Positions 9,462 to 17,599 of a stretch of 55,152 nt of DNA are shown here, piece by piece. The stretch is from an uncultured delta proteobacterium (GTDB lineage Bacteria; Myxococcota_A; Polyangia; Polyangiales; Ga0077539). Position numbers and translations under genes: made by a program. The stretch spans positions 1 to 55,152 of the forward strand of contig CAIMWA010000464.1 in the NCBI GenBank assembly GCA_903845045.1, written 5' to 3'. The notes under the pieces are model-generated. The model saw nothing but the letters and a program-made list of their open reading frames with translations. It searched no databases and was not told the origin of the DNA. Each line of letters opens with the position of its first letter. The first letter of the stretch is position 1.

Positions 9462-10952
9462 GTGTCGCTCCGAAGCTCCCTCGCGCTCCTCCCGTTGCTC
9501 GCCGGTTGCAGCCACGGATGTGCCCATACGTTGACGATCCCGCAGCCCGCCTCCGAGGGACCGGGGGCGCCGCTGCCCCCGCTCGAGGCGACCTCCGTCG
9601 CGCTGCCCTTGCAAGCCGACCTGCGCGGCACGCTGCGCTCCCTCGAGGCGGCGGTGCCGTCGGAGTTCGGCACCGGCGACCGCTTCGAGATGATCGGCGC
9701 GACGCCGGTGGGCGTGCGGTACCGCGCCACCCGCGGGCCGTTCCGATTCACCCCGCGGGGGCCCGTGCTCCACGCCGAGACGACGGTGTCGCTGCGCGCA
9801 GAGGCGTGCGTGGGCGCGCCGCTGGGCATCCCGATCCCGCTGCTTCCCGGGTGCCAGGTGGTGGCGTCGTGCGGCGTCGACGAGCCGTTGCGCGAGGTCG
9901 TCGTCGGCGCCGACACGCAGGTGTCCCTCGACGGATCGTGGCGGCTCGTCTCGCACACGGTCCCGACGGAGCCGATGTTCCGCAACCGCTGCGAGCTCAC
10001 GATGTTCCGGGTCGACGTGACGACGGTGGCGGCGGCGTTCGTGACCCAGCAGGTCGCCGCCGCAACGGCGCGCATGGACCGCACGGTGGCCGCCAACGGC
10101 GACCTCTCGGCGCGAGCGCGGGAGCTCTGGACCGGGCTCCAGGCCCCGATGGATCTCGGCGACGGGTTCCGCCTCGCGCTGCGCCCCGAGCGCGTCTTCG
10201 CGAGCCCCTTCGAGCTGCAGGGCGAGACGGCGCGCACCGTGGTCGGCATCGTCGCGCGGCCCGAGGTGACCTCGGGTCCCGCGGCGCAGGATGCCCCCAC
10301 GCCGCTGCCGACGCTGGAGTCGGTGCCAGACGGCGGCGCCCAGGGTGCGTTCGCGTTGACCCTCGATGCGCGCGTCAGCTTCGCCGAGGCCCAGACCCTC
10401 GTCGACGAGCAGTTTCGCGGACGCGTCATGGAGCTCGACGGCCACCGCGCGCTGGTCCGTCGCATCGGCGTTCGCGGCAATGGTGCGGCGCTGCTCTTCG
10501 ACGCCGACGTCACCTTCCAGGACGGCGCCTTCGCGGGCGTGCCCGCGACGCTGTACCTGGCAGGCCTCCCCGAGTACGACGCGGCCCGCGAGGCCCTCGT
10601 GGTGCGACGCCTCGACTACACCCTCGAGACGCGCAACGCCCTGCTCCGCGCCGGCGAGTGGATGCTCCGCGGCTCGCTGCGCACGGGGCTCGCGGAGCGC
10701 GCCGTGTTCCCTGTCGGCGACCGCATCCGACGGCTGCGCGACGGCGCGGCGCGGGCCATGACGCGCTCCCTCGGCGCGGGCTCGGAGCTGCGCGGAACCC
10801 TCGGCGACGTGCGCCCCGTCGGAGCCTACGTGACCGACGGCGGCATCGTCGTGCGCGTGCGGGTGGACGGTCGCGCCGAGGTGCGCGAGGACCTCACGGG
10901 CATCGACCTCGCGCATGGATCCGCCGCCGGCCGGCCCGACGCGTCGCCTTGA
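9462..10952 (+). CDS. DUF4403-like lipoprotein
   Basis: 496 residues from GTG 9462. The first residues form a short lipoprotein signal (SLRSSLALLPLLAGC), so the mature protein should be lipid-anchored at Cys14 or so. The body has two related halves: each begins with a hydrophobic strand introducing ALPLQADLRGTLRSLEAAVP or GAFALTLDARVSFAEAQTLV, and LWTGLQAPMDLGDGFRLALR lies between them. This matches my memory of DUF4403 proteins, whose fold resembles BPI-type lipid-binding tubes. The tail after residue 480 is unstructured. It is divergent from the barrel gene at 8550-9380. Function is unknown; lipid binding in the envelope is an inference. Confidence 0.7.
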   Translation: MSLRSSLALLPLLAGCSHGCAHTLTIPQPASEGPGAPLPPLEATSVALPLQADLRGTLRSLEAAVPSEFGTGDRFEMIGATPVGVRYRATRGPFRFTPRGPVLHAETTVSLRAEACVGAPLGIPIPLLPGCQVVASCGVDEPLREVVVGADTQVSLDGSWRLVSHTVPTEPMFRNRCELTMFRVDVTTVAAAFVTQQVAAATARMDRTVAANGDLSARARELWTGLQAPMDLGDGFRLALRPERVFASPFELQGETARTVVGIVARPEVTSGPAAQDAPTPLPTLESVPDGGAQGAFALTLDARVSFAEAQTLVDEQFRGRVMELDGHRALVRRIGVRGNGAALLFDADVTFQDGAFAGVPATLYLAGLPEYDAAREALVVRRLDYTLETRNALLRAGEWMLRGSLRTGLAERAVFPVGDRIRRLRDGAARAMTRSLGAGSELRGTLGDVRPVGAYVTDGGIVVRVRVDGRAEVREDLTGIDLAHGSAAGRPDASP

Positions 10953-10988
10953 CCCTGCGCGCGACGCGCCCGTACCGTCCTTCGAACC

Positions 10989-12125
10989 GTGACTGCCGCG
11001 ATTCTGACTGTGGGGACCGACGTTGCCCGGGGCGACGCCTCGGACGCGTGCGGCGAGTGGCTGGCTGCGCGGATGTCGGGCCTGGGCTTCGACGTCTTCG
11101 AGCGCACCGTCGTTCCCGACGACGCCGAGGCGGTACGCCGGGCCGTGCAGCGCTTCGTCGATGCGTGCGCCGTGGTGGTCACCGTGGGGGGCTTGCTCGA
11201 CGGCTCGGTGCGCTCCGCGCTCGGCCTCGGTCACGCCCACGACGCCGCGGCGACGGCGCTCGGCTCTGACGGATCGTTCACGCTGAGGGCGGGGCGCGCG
11301 CAGGTCGTGTGCCTCGGGGCCGACCTCGCGGCCGTGGAGCACGTCTTCGACGGTGGCGCCCTCAAGCACCTCATCGCCCGCGCGCGCACTCCGGACCGCG
11401 TCGCGAAGCTTCGCATCGTGGGCCTCGCCGCGCGTGACCTCGGCCCGCGGCTGCGCGCGGTCGTCCCGGCCTCGGTGTCCGTCGCACTTCACGAAGCACA
11501 TCCCGAAGCGACGGTGACGCTGCGCGTGCCGGGCGCAGTGCCGGGCGCGGCAGACCTGCTGACGCGCACCGTCGACGAAGTTCGGGCGCGGCTCGGGTCC
11601 GCGGTCTTCGGCGAGGGCGACGAGTCCTTCGCCGCGGCCGTGGGCAAGGCGCTGCGCTCGCGCGGACGCACCCTCGCCGTCGCCGAGAGCTGCACCGGCG
11701 GGCTCATCGGATCGATGCTCACCGCGGTCCCGGGATCGAGCGAGTACCTCCTCCTCGACGCGGTGACGTACTCGAACGTCGCCAAGACGCGCGTGCTGCG
11801 CGTCCCGAGCGAGGTGCTGCTGGCGCACGGGGCGGTGTCCGTCGAGTGCGTTCGGGCCATGGCCGCGGGCGCGCGCCGGCTCACCGACGCCGACCTCGCC
11901 GTCGCCGTGAGCGGGATCGCGGGCCCCACCGGAGGAACGTCCGAGAAGCCCGTGGGGCTCGTCTGCTTCGCCCTCGAGGGCGAAGGCGTTTCGTTGGAGC
12001 AGGTGATCCGCTTCGACGGCGACCGCGCCGCGGTGCAGCGCCAGGCCGCGTACCACGCCCTCTCGCTGGTGCGAGACGCCTGCGCGGGGCCGGTGACGAC
12101 GACGCTCCCGTCGGTCTGCGGCTGA
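10989..12125 (+). CDS. cinA: CinA-family protein with intact amidase domain and degenerate N-terminal domain
   Basis: 378 residues, GTG start. Residues about 213-370 form a canonical nicotinamide-nucleotide amidase (PncC) domain: AVAESCTGGLIGS (230-242), VTYSNVAK, and VSGIAGPTGG (307-316) followed by KPVG. This domain recycles NMN to nicotinate mononucleotide. Residues 1-170 are the MoCF-like COG1058 domain, but the expected TGGLGPTxDD signature is replaced by TVGGLLDGSVRSALG and the domain is short, so its pyrophosphatase activity may be lost. It is followed by thpR and recA, a neighbourhood that recalls cinA-thpR-recA order in other bacteria. Confidence 0.88.
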   Translation: MTAAILTVGTDVARGDASDACGEWLAARMSGLGFDVFERTVVPDDAEAVRRAVQRFVDACAVVVTVGGLLDGSVRSALGLGHAHDAAATALGSDGSFTLRAGRAQVVCLGADLAAVEHVFDGGALKHLIARARTPDRVAKLRIVGLAARDLGPRLRAVVPASVSVALHEAHPEATVTLRVPGAVPGAADLLTRTVDEVRARLGSAVFGEGDESFAAAVGKALRSRGRTLAVAESCTGGLIGSMLTAVPGSSEYLLLDAVTYSNVAKTRVLRVPSEVLLAHGAVSVECVRAMAAGARRLTDADLAVAVSGIAGPTGGTSEKPVGLVCFALEGEGVSLEQVIRFDGDRAAVQRQAAYHALSLVRDACAGPVTTTLPSVCG

Positions 12126-12130
12126 GCCCG

Positions 12131-12721
12131 ATGGGGGCGCCGCCGCTGGAGACCGTGCGGGTGTTCGTCGGGGCGATGCTCGACCTCGGGGCGACGCGCC
12201 GCGTGCTCGACCTCGCCCGCGCGACGAGGCAGCGCGCAGAGGCGGCGGGGTGGCGGGTGCGGTGGGTGCCGGCGCCGAGCCTCCACGTCACGCTGCGCTT
12301 CGTCGGCGACATCGACGCAGGCCTCGCGGGCGCCCTCGGCGACGCCATGACGGCCGTGGCGCGCACGACGCCGCCGCTCGTTCTGGGCGTCGGAGGACTC
12401 GCGGCGTTCCCGGATCGCGCGGCGCCGGAGGTGCTGTACGCCGAGATCACCCGCGGCCACGGGGCCCTCGAGGCCGTCGCCGCGCGCCTCGACGACGCCT
12501 TCGCGGAGCTCGGCCTCGCGCGCCCGGCGCGACGCTTCGTCGGCCACGTCACCCTCGGGCGTGTTCAGTATCGAACGGGCGGCCTCGACGCCGTCGTTCC
12601 GTCGGGCGGCGACTGCGGCGCAGGCACCGTCGCGGGCCTCGATCTCTATCGTTCCGATCTTCTTTCCAAGGGTTCCGAGTACGTCTCCCTCGCGCGCGCG
12701 GAGCTGGGCACGGGACGGTAG
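12131..12721 (+). CDS. thpR: RNA 2',3'-cyclic phosphodiesterase (2H phosphoesterase)
   Basis: 196 residues, near the usual length. The two HxTx catalytic motifs of 2H phosphoesterases are present: HVTLRF at 52-57 and HVTLGR at 139-144, preceded by the N-terminal VRVFVGAML strand typical of LigT/ThpR. The enzyme hydrolyses 2',3'-cyclic phosphates of RNA in vitro; its cellular role is unsettled. It begins 5 bp after cinA and lies just upstream of recA. A TGTTCAGTATCG motif inside the gene (12562-12573) is repeated in the recA leader. Confidence 0.9.
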   Translation: MGAPPLETVRVFVGAMLDLGATRRVLDLARATRQRAEAAGWRVRWVPAPSLHVTLRFVGDIDAGLAGALGDAMTAVARTTPPLVLGVGGLAAFPDRAAPEVLYAEITRGHGALEAVAARLDDAFAELGLARPARRFVGHVTLGRVQYRTGGLDAVVPSGGDCGAGTVAGLDLYRSDLLSKGSEYVSLARAELGTGR

Positions 12722-12739
12722 CGGACGGAATATGTCCGC
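12721..12739 (+). terminator. Short hairpin after thpR
   Basis: A perfect 6-bp inverted repeat, GCGGAC and GTCCGC, surrounds a 7-base loop (GGAATAT) immediately after the thpR stop. No T-run follows, so it is a poor intrinsic terminator. It could instead be a protein-binding dyad or attenuate read-through into recA. Confidence 0.3.
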
Positions 12740-12757
12740 GAAATCGGAACAAGGGTA

Positions 12758-12788
12758 TTGTCGTTTGTTCAGTATCGGAGCATACAAC
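12758..12788 (+). promoter_or_regulatory. Candidate recA promoter with embedded SOS-like motif
   Basis: TTGTCG (12758-12763) and the AT-richer TACAAC (12783-12788) could be -35 and -10 boxes with a 19-base spacer (18 if ATACAA is used). Between them, CGTTTGTTCAG (12762-12772) matches the 3' part of the LexA-box consensus reported for Myxococcus (CTRHAMRYBYGTTCAGS). This stretch is markedly more AT-rich than its surroundings. The LexA assignment is an inference, because the 5' half of the motif does not fit. Confidence 0.45.
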
Positions 12789-12853
12789 GCTCCGACGCCG
12801 CGGAGCCCCTGACGGGCCGCGGGCCCGGACGGTCACGCGAGGAGAGAAGAGCC

Positions 12854-13939
<1,086 letters not shown>

Positions 13940-13951
13940 GTCCTTCACGCG

Positions 13952-14932
13952 GTGCTGACGGGGCGACGATCGGCGGGGCGGCTCCTCGGGCGGTGGCACG
14001 GTGTTTCGACCGTCGTCGCCCTGCTGGGGTGTCGCCCGTCGCACGCCGTCCGTACGAACCCCACGGCGCAGGCGACCTCGGCGCGAGCGTGCCCTGCTTC
14101 GCTGCTCCCGCTGGCTCCGCCCGGCGCGGCGCGGTGGCTCTGGGTTCGTCCGCGCGCGCTCTTCGACGACCCGCAGGCCGGGCCGCTGCTCGCCGGGCTG
14201 CTTCGCGACACGGGCGAACGCGCGCTCCTCGACGACACCGAGCGCAACGGCGTCGATCTTCGCACCGTCGAGCGAGCGCTCTTCGTCGATCCGGGTGACG
14301 GCGCGTTGCTGCTCGCCGCCGGCGCCTTCGACGCCCAGCGCATCATCGGACTCCAATGGGATCGCATGCTCCCGCCCCGACGCCGGTCCGATGCGGGTCA
14401 CGGCGCCTGGCGCATCGAGGGCATGCTCGGCGGTCGACGGGTCTCCGTGGCCGCCGACGGCGCCTGCGGTCTCTACGCCCGCGCCGAGGGGAACACCCGC
14501 GCGGCGGACCGCGTGCTCGCCGACGGCAGGACGCGGCCGCGGGGCGACGATCCGATGGAACCGCTGCGATGGCACGTCAACGGCGCGCCGGCATCGGTCA
14601 CCGACGCCGACGGCGCGGCGATCACGGCGTCGCTGCGGTGGTTCGAGCTCCGCGCGACGCCGACGCCCGAGGGGTTGCGCACCGACGTCGTGCTCGACGG
14701 ACCGCTCCCGGCCGACACTCCGGCGCGGGTCGCGCGGTTCCTGGAGACCGTCGTGGCGAGTCCCCTGGGCGCGTCGGTGGGAGCCGACGAGTGGCTCGCC
14801 CCGGGCTCGGTCACCTGGGAGCGTCGGGACGGTCAATGGTGGGGTCGCGCCACACTCCCGTGGCGAGGACTGCGCGCCCTCGCCGACCTCGGCCGCGGCC
14901 GCATCGACGTGCGAGATCGTCCGTCTTTTTGA
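13952..14932 (+). CDS. Hypothetical lipoprotein
   Basis: 326 residues from GTG 13952, 12 bp after recA. A hydrophobic segment ending VSTVVALLGC (about 18-27) suggests a lipoprotein with Cys27, although several arginines upstream make a long n-region. The remainder is an alpha/beta mixture with WLWVRPRALFDD, a repeated pattern GDGALLLAAGAFDAQ, and WRIEGMLGGRRVSVAADGA. It resembles myxobacterial proteins of unknown function and no motif is diagnostic. It may be co-transcribed with recA by position alone. Confidence 0.6.
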   Translation: MLTGRRSAGRLLGRWHGVSTVVALLGCRPSHAVRTNPTAQATSARACPASLLPLAPPGAARWLWVRPRALFDDPQAGPLLAGLLRDTGERALLDDTERNGVDLRTVERALFVDPGDGALLLAAGAFDAQRIIGLQWDRMLPPRRRSDAGHGAWRIEGMLGGRRVSVAADGACGLYARAEGNTRAADRVLADGRTRPRGDDPMEPLRWHVNGAPASVTDADGAAITASLRWFELRATPTPEGLRTDVVLDGPLPADTPARVARFLETVVASPLGASVGADEWLAPGSVTWERRDGQWWGRATLPWRGLRALADLGRGRIDVRDRPSF

Positions 14933-14957
14933 CGCAGCGCGTTCCGACTGGTAGCTT
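14929..14957 (+). promoter_or_regulatory. Sigma-70-type promoter for cdnL
   Basis: TTGACG (14929-14934) and TAGCTT (14952-14957) are separated by exactly 17 bases. The -35 box overlaps the stop codon of the preceding lipoprotein gene. Transcription from here would give a leader of about 140 nt before cdnL, whose ribosome-binding GGAGG is at 15088-15092. Confidence 0.55.
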
Positions 14958-15103
14958 CGCGTGTTCACAGTGTTGGTGGACGCGACGGCTCGCTCCCCCA
15001 AAGGCGGCGTGCGCGCAGGCCCTCGATGGCACCTCTCCTGCCTGCGTGGGGTTGAAAGATCGGCCCGGCGACCGGAGTTGACCCGCTGGAGGTACACGCT
15101 TCG

Positions 15104-15607
15104 ATGCAAACCAGTTTCCAGGTCGGTGACAACGCGGTGCACCCGGCGCACGGGCTGGGCGAGATCACGGGCATCGAGCGCCGGGAGATCGCAGGCAGCG
15201 CGAAGTCGTTCTACGTCGTTCGGATCCTCGAGACGGGGATGCGGGTGATGGTGCCGACGCAGGCGACGGAGTCCGTCGGGCTGCGGACGGTGATGAGCCA
15301 GCCCGACGCCGACGCCGTGATGGACGTGTTCCGCACCAGCGACAAGGCCGTCGGGGCCGGTCCGTGGAACCGCCGGCAGCGCGCGTACAACGAGATGATC
15401 AAGAGCGGGTCGCCGCACGAGGTGGCGAAGGTCCTCCGCGACCTCTACCGCATCAAGTTCCGCAGCGAGAAGGACCTCTCGTACGGCGAGCGGCGGCTCA
15501 TGGACCAGGCGCGCGCGTTGCTCTTCAAGGAGCTTGCGATGGCGCGGCAGAGCACCGAGGCGCAGATCGAGCAGGAGATCGAGGCGATCTTCAGCGTGGC
15601 GAGCTGA
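15104..15607 (+). CDS. cdnL: CarD-family RNA polymerase-binding regulator (CdnL-like)
   Basis: 167 residues. The N-terminal RNA-polymerase-interacting domain (about 1-65, FQVGDNAVHPAHGLGEITGI) is followed by the helical DNA-minor-groove domain (about 70-160), as in the short CdnL/CarD proteins. The C-terminal high-mobility-group-like extension of Myxococcus CarD itself is absent, so this is the essential CdnL type. CdnL stabilises open promoter complexes at rRNA and other sigma-70 promoters. RWNR-like residues are conserved as GPWNRRQRAYNEM. The gene has its own upstream promoter. Confidence 0.92.
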   Translation: MQTSFQVGDNAVHPAHGLGEITGIERREIAGSAKSFYVVRILETGMRVMVPTQATESVGLRTVMSQPDADAVMDVFRTSDKAVGAGPWNRRQRAYNEMIKSGSPHEVAKVLRDLYRIKFRSEKDLSYGERRLMDQARALLFKELAMARQSTEAQIEQEIEAIFSVAS

Positions 15608-15614
15608 ACCCCGT

Positions 15615-15881
15615 TCAGCCCCCGGCCACCGGCGGAATCGCTGCGACCTCGTCCCCCGCGACCACGGCGTCGTCGTCGCGCGCGTAGGCTCCGTTCACCG
15701 CGAAGCGCAGCGACCGCGCGTAAGGAGCGAGCCCCGGGTGCTCCGCGAAGAGGGCCCGGCGCACCGCCGCGACGTCGGCCGGCGTAGTGACCGAGAGCCG
15801 CACCTCGTCCGCGCCGACGACCTCACGGGCGGCCGCGAAGCAGAGCACGCGCACCACGATCCGGACGTCGTCAGACATCAC
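15615..15881 (-). CDS. moaD: Molybdopterin synthase sulfur-carrier subunit
   Basis: 88 residues, ubiquitin-like. The C-terminus ends IPPVAGG, the di-glycine that is thiocarboxylated and inserts sulfur into cyclic pyranopterin phosphate together with MoaE. The N-terminal strand VRIVVRVLCFAAAREVVG is typical. Two ATGs are adjacent (15881 and 15878). The start overlaps the moeA stop by 11 or 8 bp, implying translational coupling. MoaE is not in this window. Confidence 0.88.
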   Translation of the reverse strand: MMSDDVRIVVRVLCFAAAREVVGADEVRLSVTTPADVAAVRRALFAEHPGLAPYARSLRFAVNGAYARDDDAVVAGDEVAAIPPVAGG

Positions 15882-17085
15882 CGAGCCGGATCAGTCGCAG
15901 CACGGTGCCGCCGGGAAGGTGAGCGACGTCCGCAGGAAGCTCCGCGAGGGCGTCGCACCACGCGAAGGACGTGAAGGCCCCGGACTGCTGGTTGCCGAGC
16001 GGGTGCACCTCGGGGAGCGGTCCCTCGGCAGCGGCGGTGCGAACGCGGAGGAACTCGAGCCGACCGGGCGCGCGCCGAAGCTCCTGCGCGAGGACCCCAT
16101 GGGTGCGTGCGGGCACCGGACGCGCGTCGCCCTGCAACGCCCGCAGCAGCGGCGCCCCGAAGAGAACGAAGGTGAGCAGCGCCGACGACGGGTTGCCGGG
16201 GAGCCCGAGCACCCTCGCCCCGCTGGGCGCGGTGCCGAAGCACAGGGGCTTTCCGGGCTTGATGGCGACACGCCAGAAGTCGAGCGTCACGCCCTCCGCC
16301 GCGAGGGCGTCGCGAACGACGTCATGGTCGCCCACGCTGACGCCGCCGATGGTCAGCACGAGGTCCGCCCCGGCCAGCGCGTCGCGAAGGGCAGCGCGCG
16401 CGACGGCCAGATCGTCGGCCACGGCCGGGAGCACCCGCGGAACGCCGCCACAGCGCCGAACCACCGCGGCCAGCGCCGGGGCGTTCACGTTCACGACGGT
16501 GCCCGGCGTGGGCGCGGTGCACGAGTCACGAAGCTCGTCACCGGTCGCGACGATGGCGACGACGGGGCGCCGCGCGACGGAGATGAACGGACGCTCCAGA
16601 CCCGCGAGCAATGCCGCGTGAAAGGCCGTGAGGCGCGTCCCCGCAGCGAGGGCCACGGCGCCTTCTGCGAGATCGCTGCCTCGGCGGTGCACCGACGTGC
16701 CGGCACGCACCGCTGCGTCGAAGCTCGCCGACGCTCCGTCGCGGACGACGTTCTCCTGCATCACCACCGCGTCCGCGCCATCGGGGATCGGCGCGCCGGT
16801 GAAGATCCGCATCGCGGTGCCGGGCACGAGGGCGTCGGGCCAGCGCCCGCCGGCTGCCGACTCGCCGACCACCGGCAGCGTCACCGGCGCCGTCGCGAGG
16901 TCCTCGCTGCGCACGGCGTAGCCGTCCATGGTGCTGCGGTCGAAGGCCGGGGCGTCGGCCGCCGCGGTGAGGTCTCCGGCGAGCACGCGGCCCTCGGCGT
17001 CGAACGCCGGCACCTGCTCGGCACCAAGCCGCACCGCCCCGTCGAGCACCCTCGCGAGGGCCTCGTCGAAGGTCAGCATCGGCAC
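15871..17085 (-). CDS. moeA: Molybdopterin molybdenumtransferase
   Basis: Inserts molybdate into adenylylated molybdopterin to give the mature cofactor. 404 residues, full length. Characteristic segments are DRSTMDGYAVRSEDL (about 50-64), RIFTGAPIPDGADAVVMQE, PVVAIVATGDEL, LTIGGVSVGDHDVVRDAL and LDFWRVAIKPGKP followed by GLPGNPSSAL. Start alternatives are M1 and M3. It sits between moaB and moaD in one minus-strand run. Confidence 0.95.
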   Translation of the reverse strand: MPMLTFDEALARVLDGAVRLGAEQVPAFDAEGRVLAGDLTAAADAPAFDRSTMDGYAVRSEDLATAPVTLPVVGESAAGGRWPDALVPGTAMRIFTGAPIPDGADAVVMQENVVRDGASASFDAAVRAGTSVHRRGSDLAEGAVALAAGTRLTAFHAALLAGLERPFISVARRPVVAIVATGDELRDSCTAPTPGTVVNVNAPALAAVVRRCGGVPRVLPAVADDLAVARAALRDALAGADLVLTIGGVSVGDHDVVRDALAAEGVTLDFWRVAIKPGKPLCFGTAPSGARVLGLPGNPSSALLTFVLFGAPLLRALQGDARPVPARTHGVLAQELRRAPGRLEFLRVRTAAAEGPLPEVHPLGNQQSGAFTSFAWCDALAELPADVAHLPGGTVLRLIRLGDV

Positions 17086-17101
17086 ACCCCGGCGCGACCG
17101 T

Positions 17102-17599
17102 TCATCGAGTCCCCCGAAGCAGCTGCACCATGTGACCGAGCACCGGCGCGAGCAGCGCGTCGACTGCCAGGGCCACGGCCTTCGGGCTGCCCGGGAGCAT
17201 CACGAGCACCTTGCCGCGCGCAACGCCGGCCGCGGCCCGGGAGAGCACCGCCCGGGGCCCGACCTGATCCCAAGACAGGCGCCGAAAGGCCTCGCCGAAG
17301 CCGTCGAGGGTCTTGTCGAGGAGCGGCGCGAGGGCCTCGTACGTCTGGTCCCGCGGGGCGATGCCCGTGCCGCCGGTGCAGACCACGGCGTCGACGTCGG
17401 CACGCGCGAGCAGCGCCAGCACCGTCATTCGGATGCCGTCGGCGTCGTCGGTGACGCGGACATGATCGAGGAGCACGGCGCCGCCCGCGACGAGGCGCTC
17501 GCCGAGCAACGCGCCGCCGACGTCGGTGCCCGCCGTGCGGGTGTCGCTCACGGTCACCGTGACCACGCGCGGCACGAGCGCACCCGCGTGGTCGGTCAC
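17102..17599 (-). CDS. moaB: MoaB/Mog-family molybdopterin adenylyltransferase
   Basis: Adenylylates molybdopterin, preparing it for MoeA. 165 residues from a GTG at 17599, chosen because it gives a 4-bp GTGA overlap with the upstream gene and the usual short lead before VTVTVSDTRTAGTDVGG. The substrate-binding loop VCTGGTGIAPRDQT is at about 73-86, and LPGSPKAVALAV closes the fold. It lies 16 bp upstream of moeA. The open frame extends far upstream of this start only because of base composition. Confidence 0.9.
   Translation of the reverse strand: MTDHAGALVPRVVTVTVSDTRTAGTDVGGALLGERLVAGGAVLLDHVRVTDDADGIRMTVLALLARADVDAVVCTGGTGIAPRDQTYEALAPLLDKTLDGFGEAFRRLSWDQVGPRAVLSRAAAGVARGKVLVMLPGSPKAVALAVDALLAPVLGHMVQLLRGTR

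Noticed and set aside
8550..12056. A 1168-codon open frame on the minus strand
   Set aside because: Only the 8550-9380 part has export and barrel features. The rest is antisense to the DUF4403-like and cinA genes and is Arg/Ala/His-rich, as expected from high GC content.
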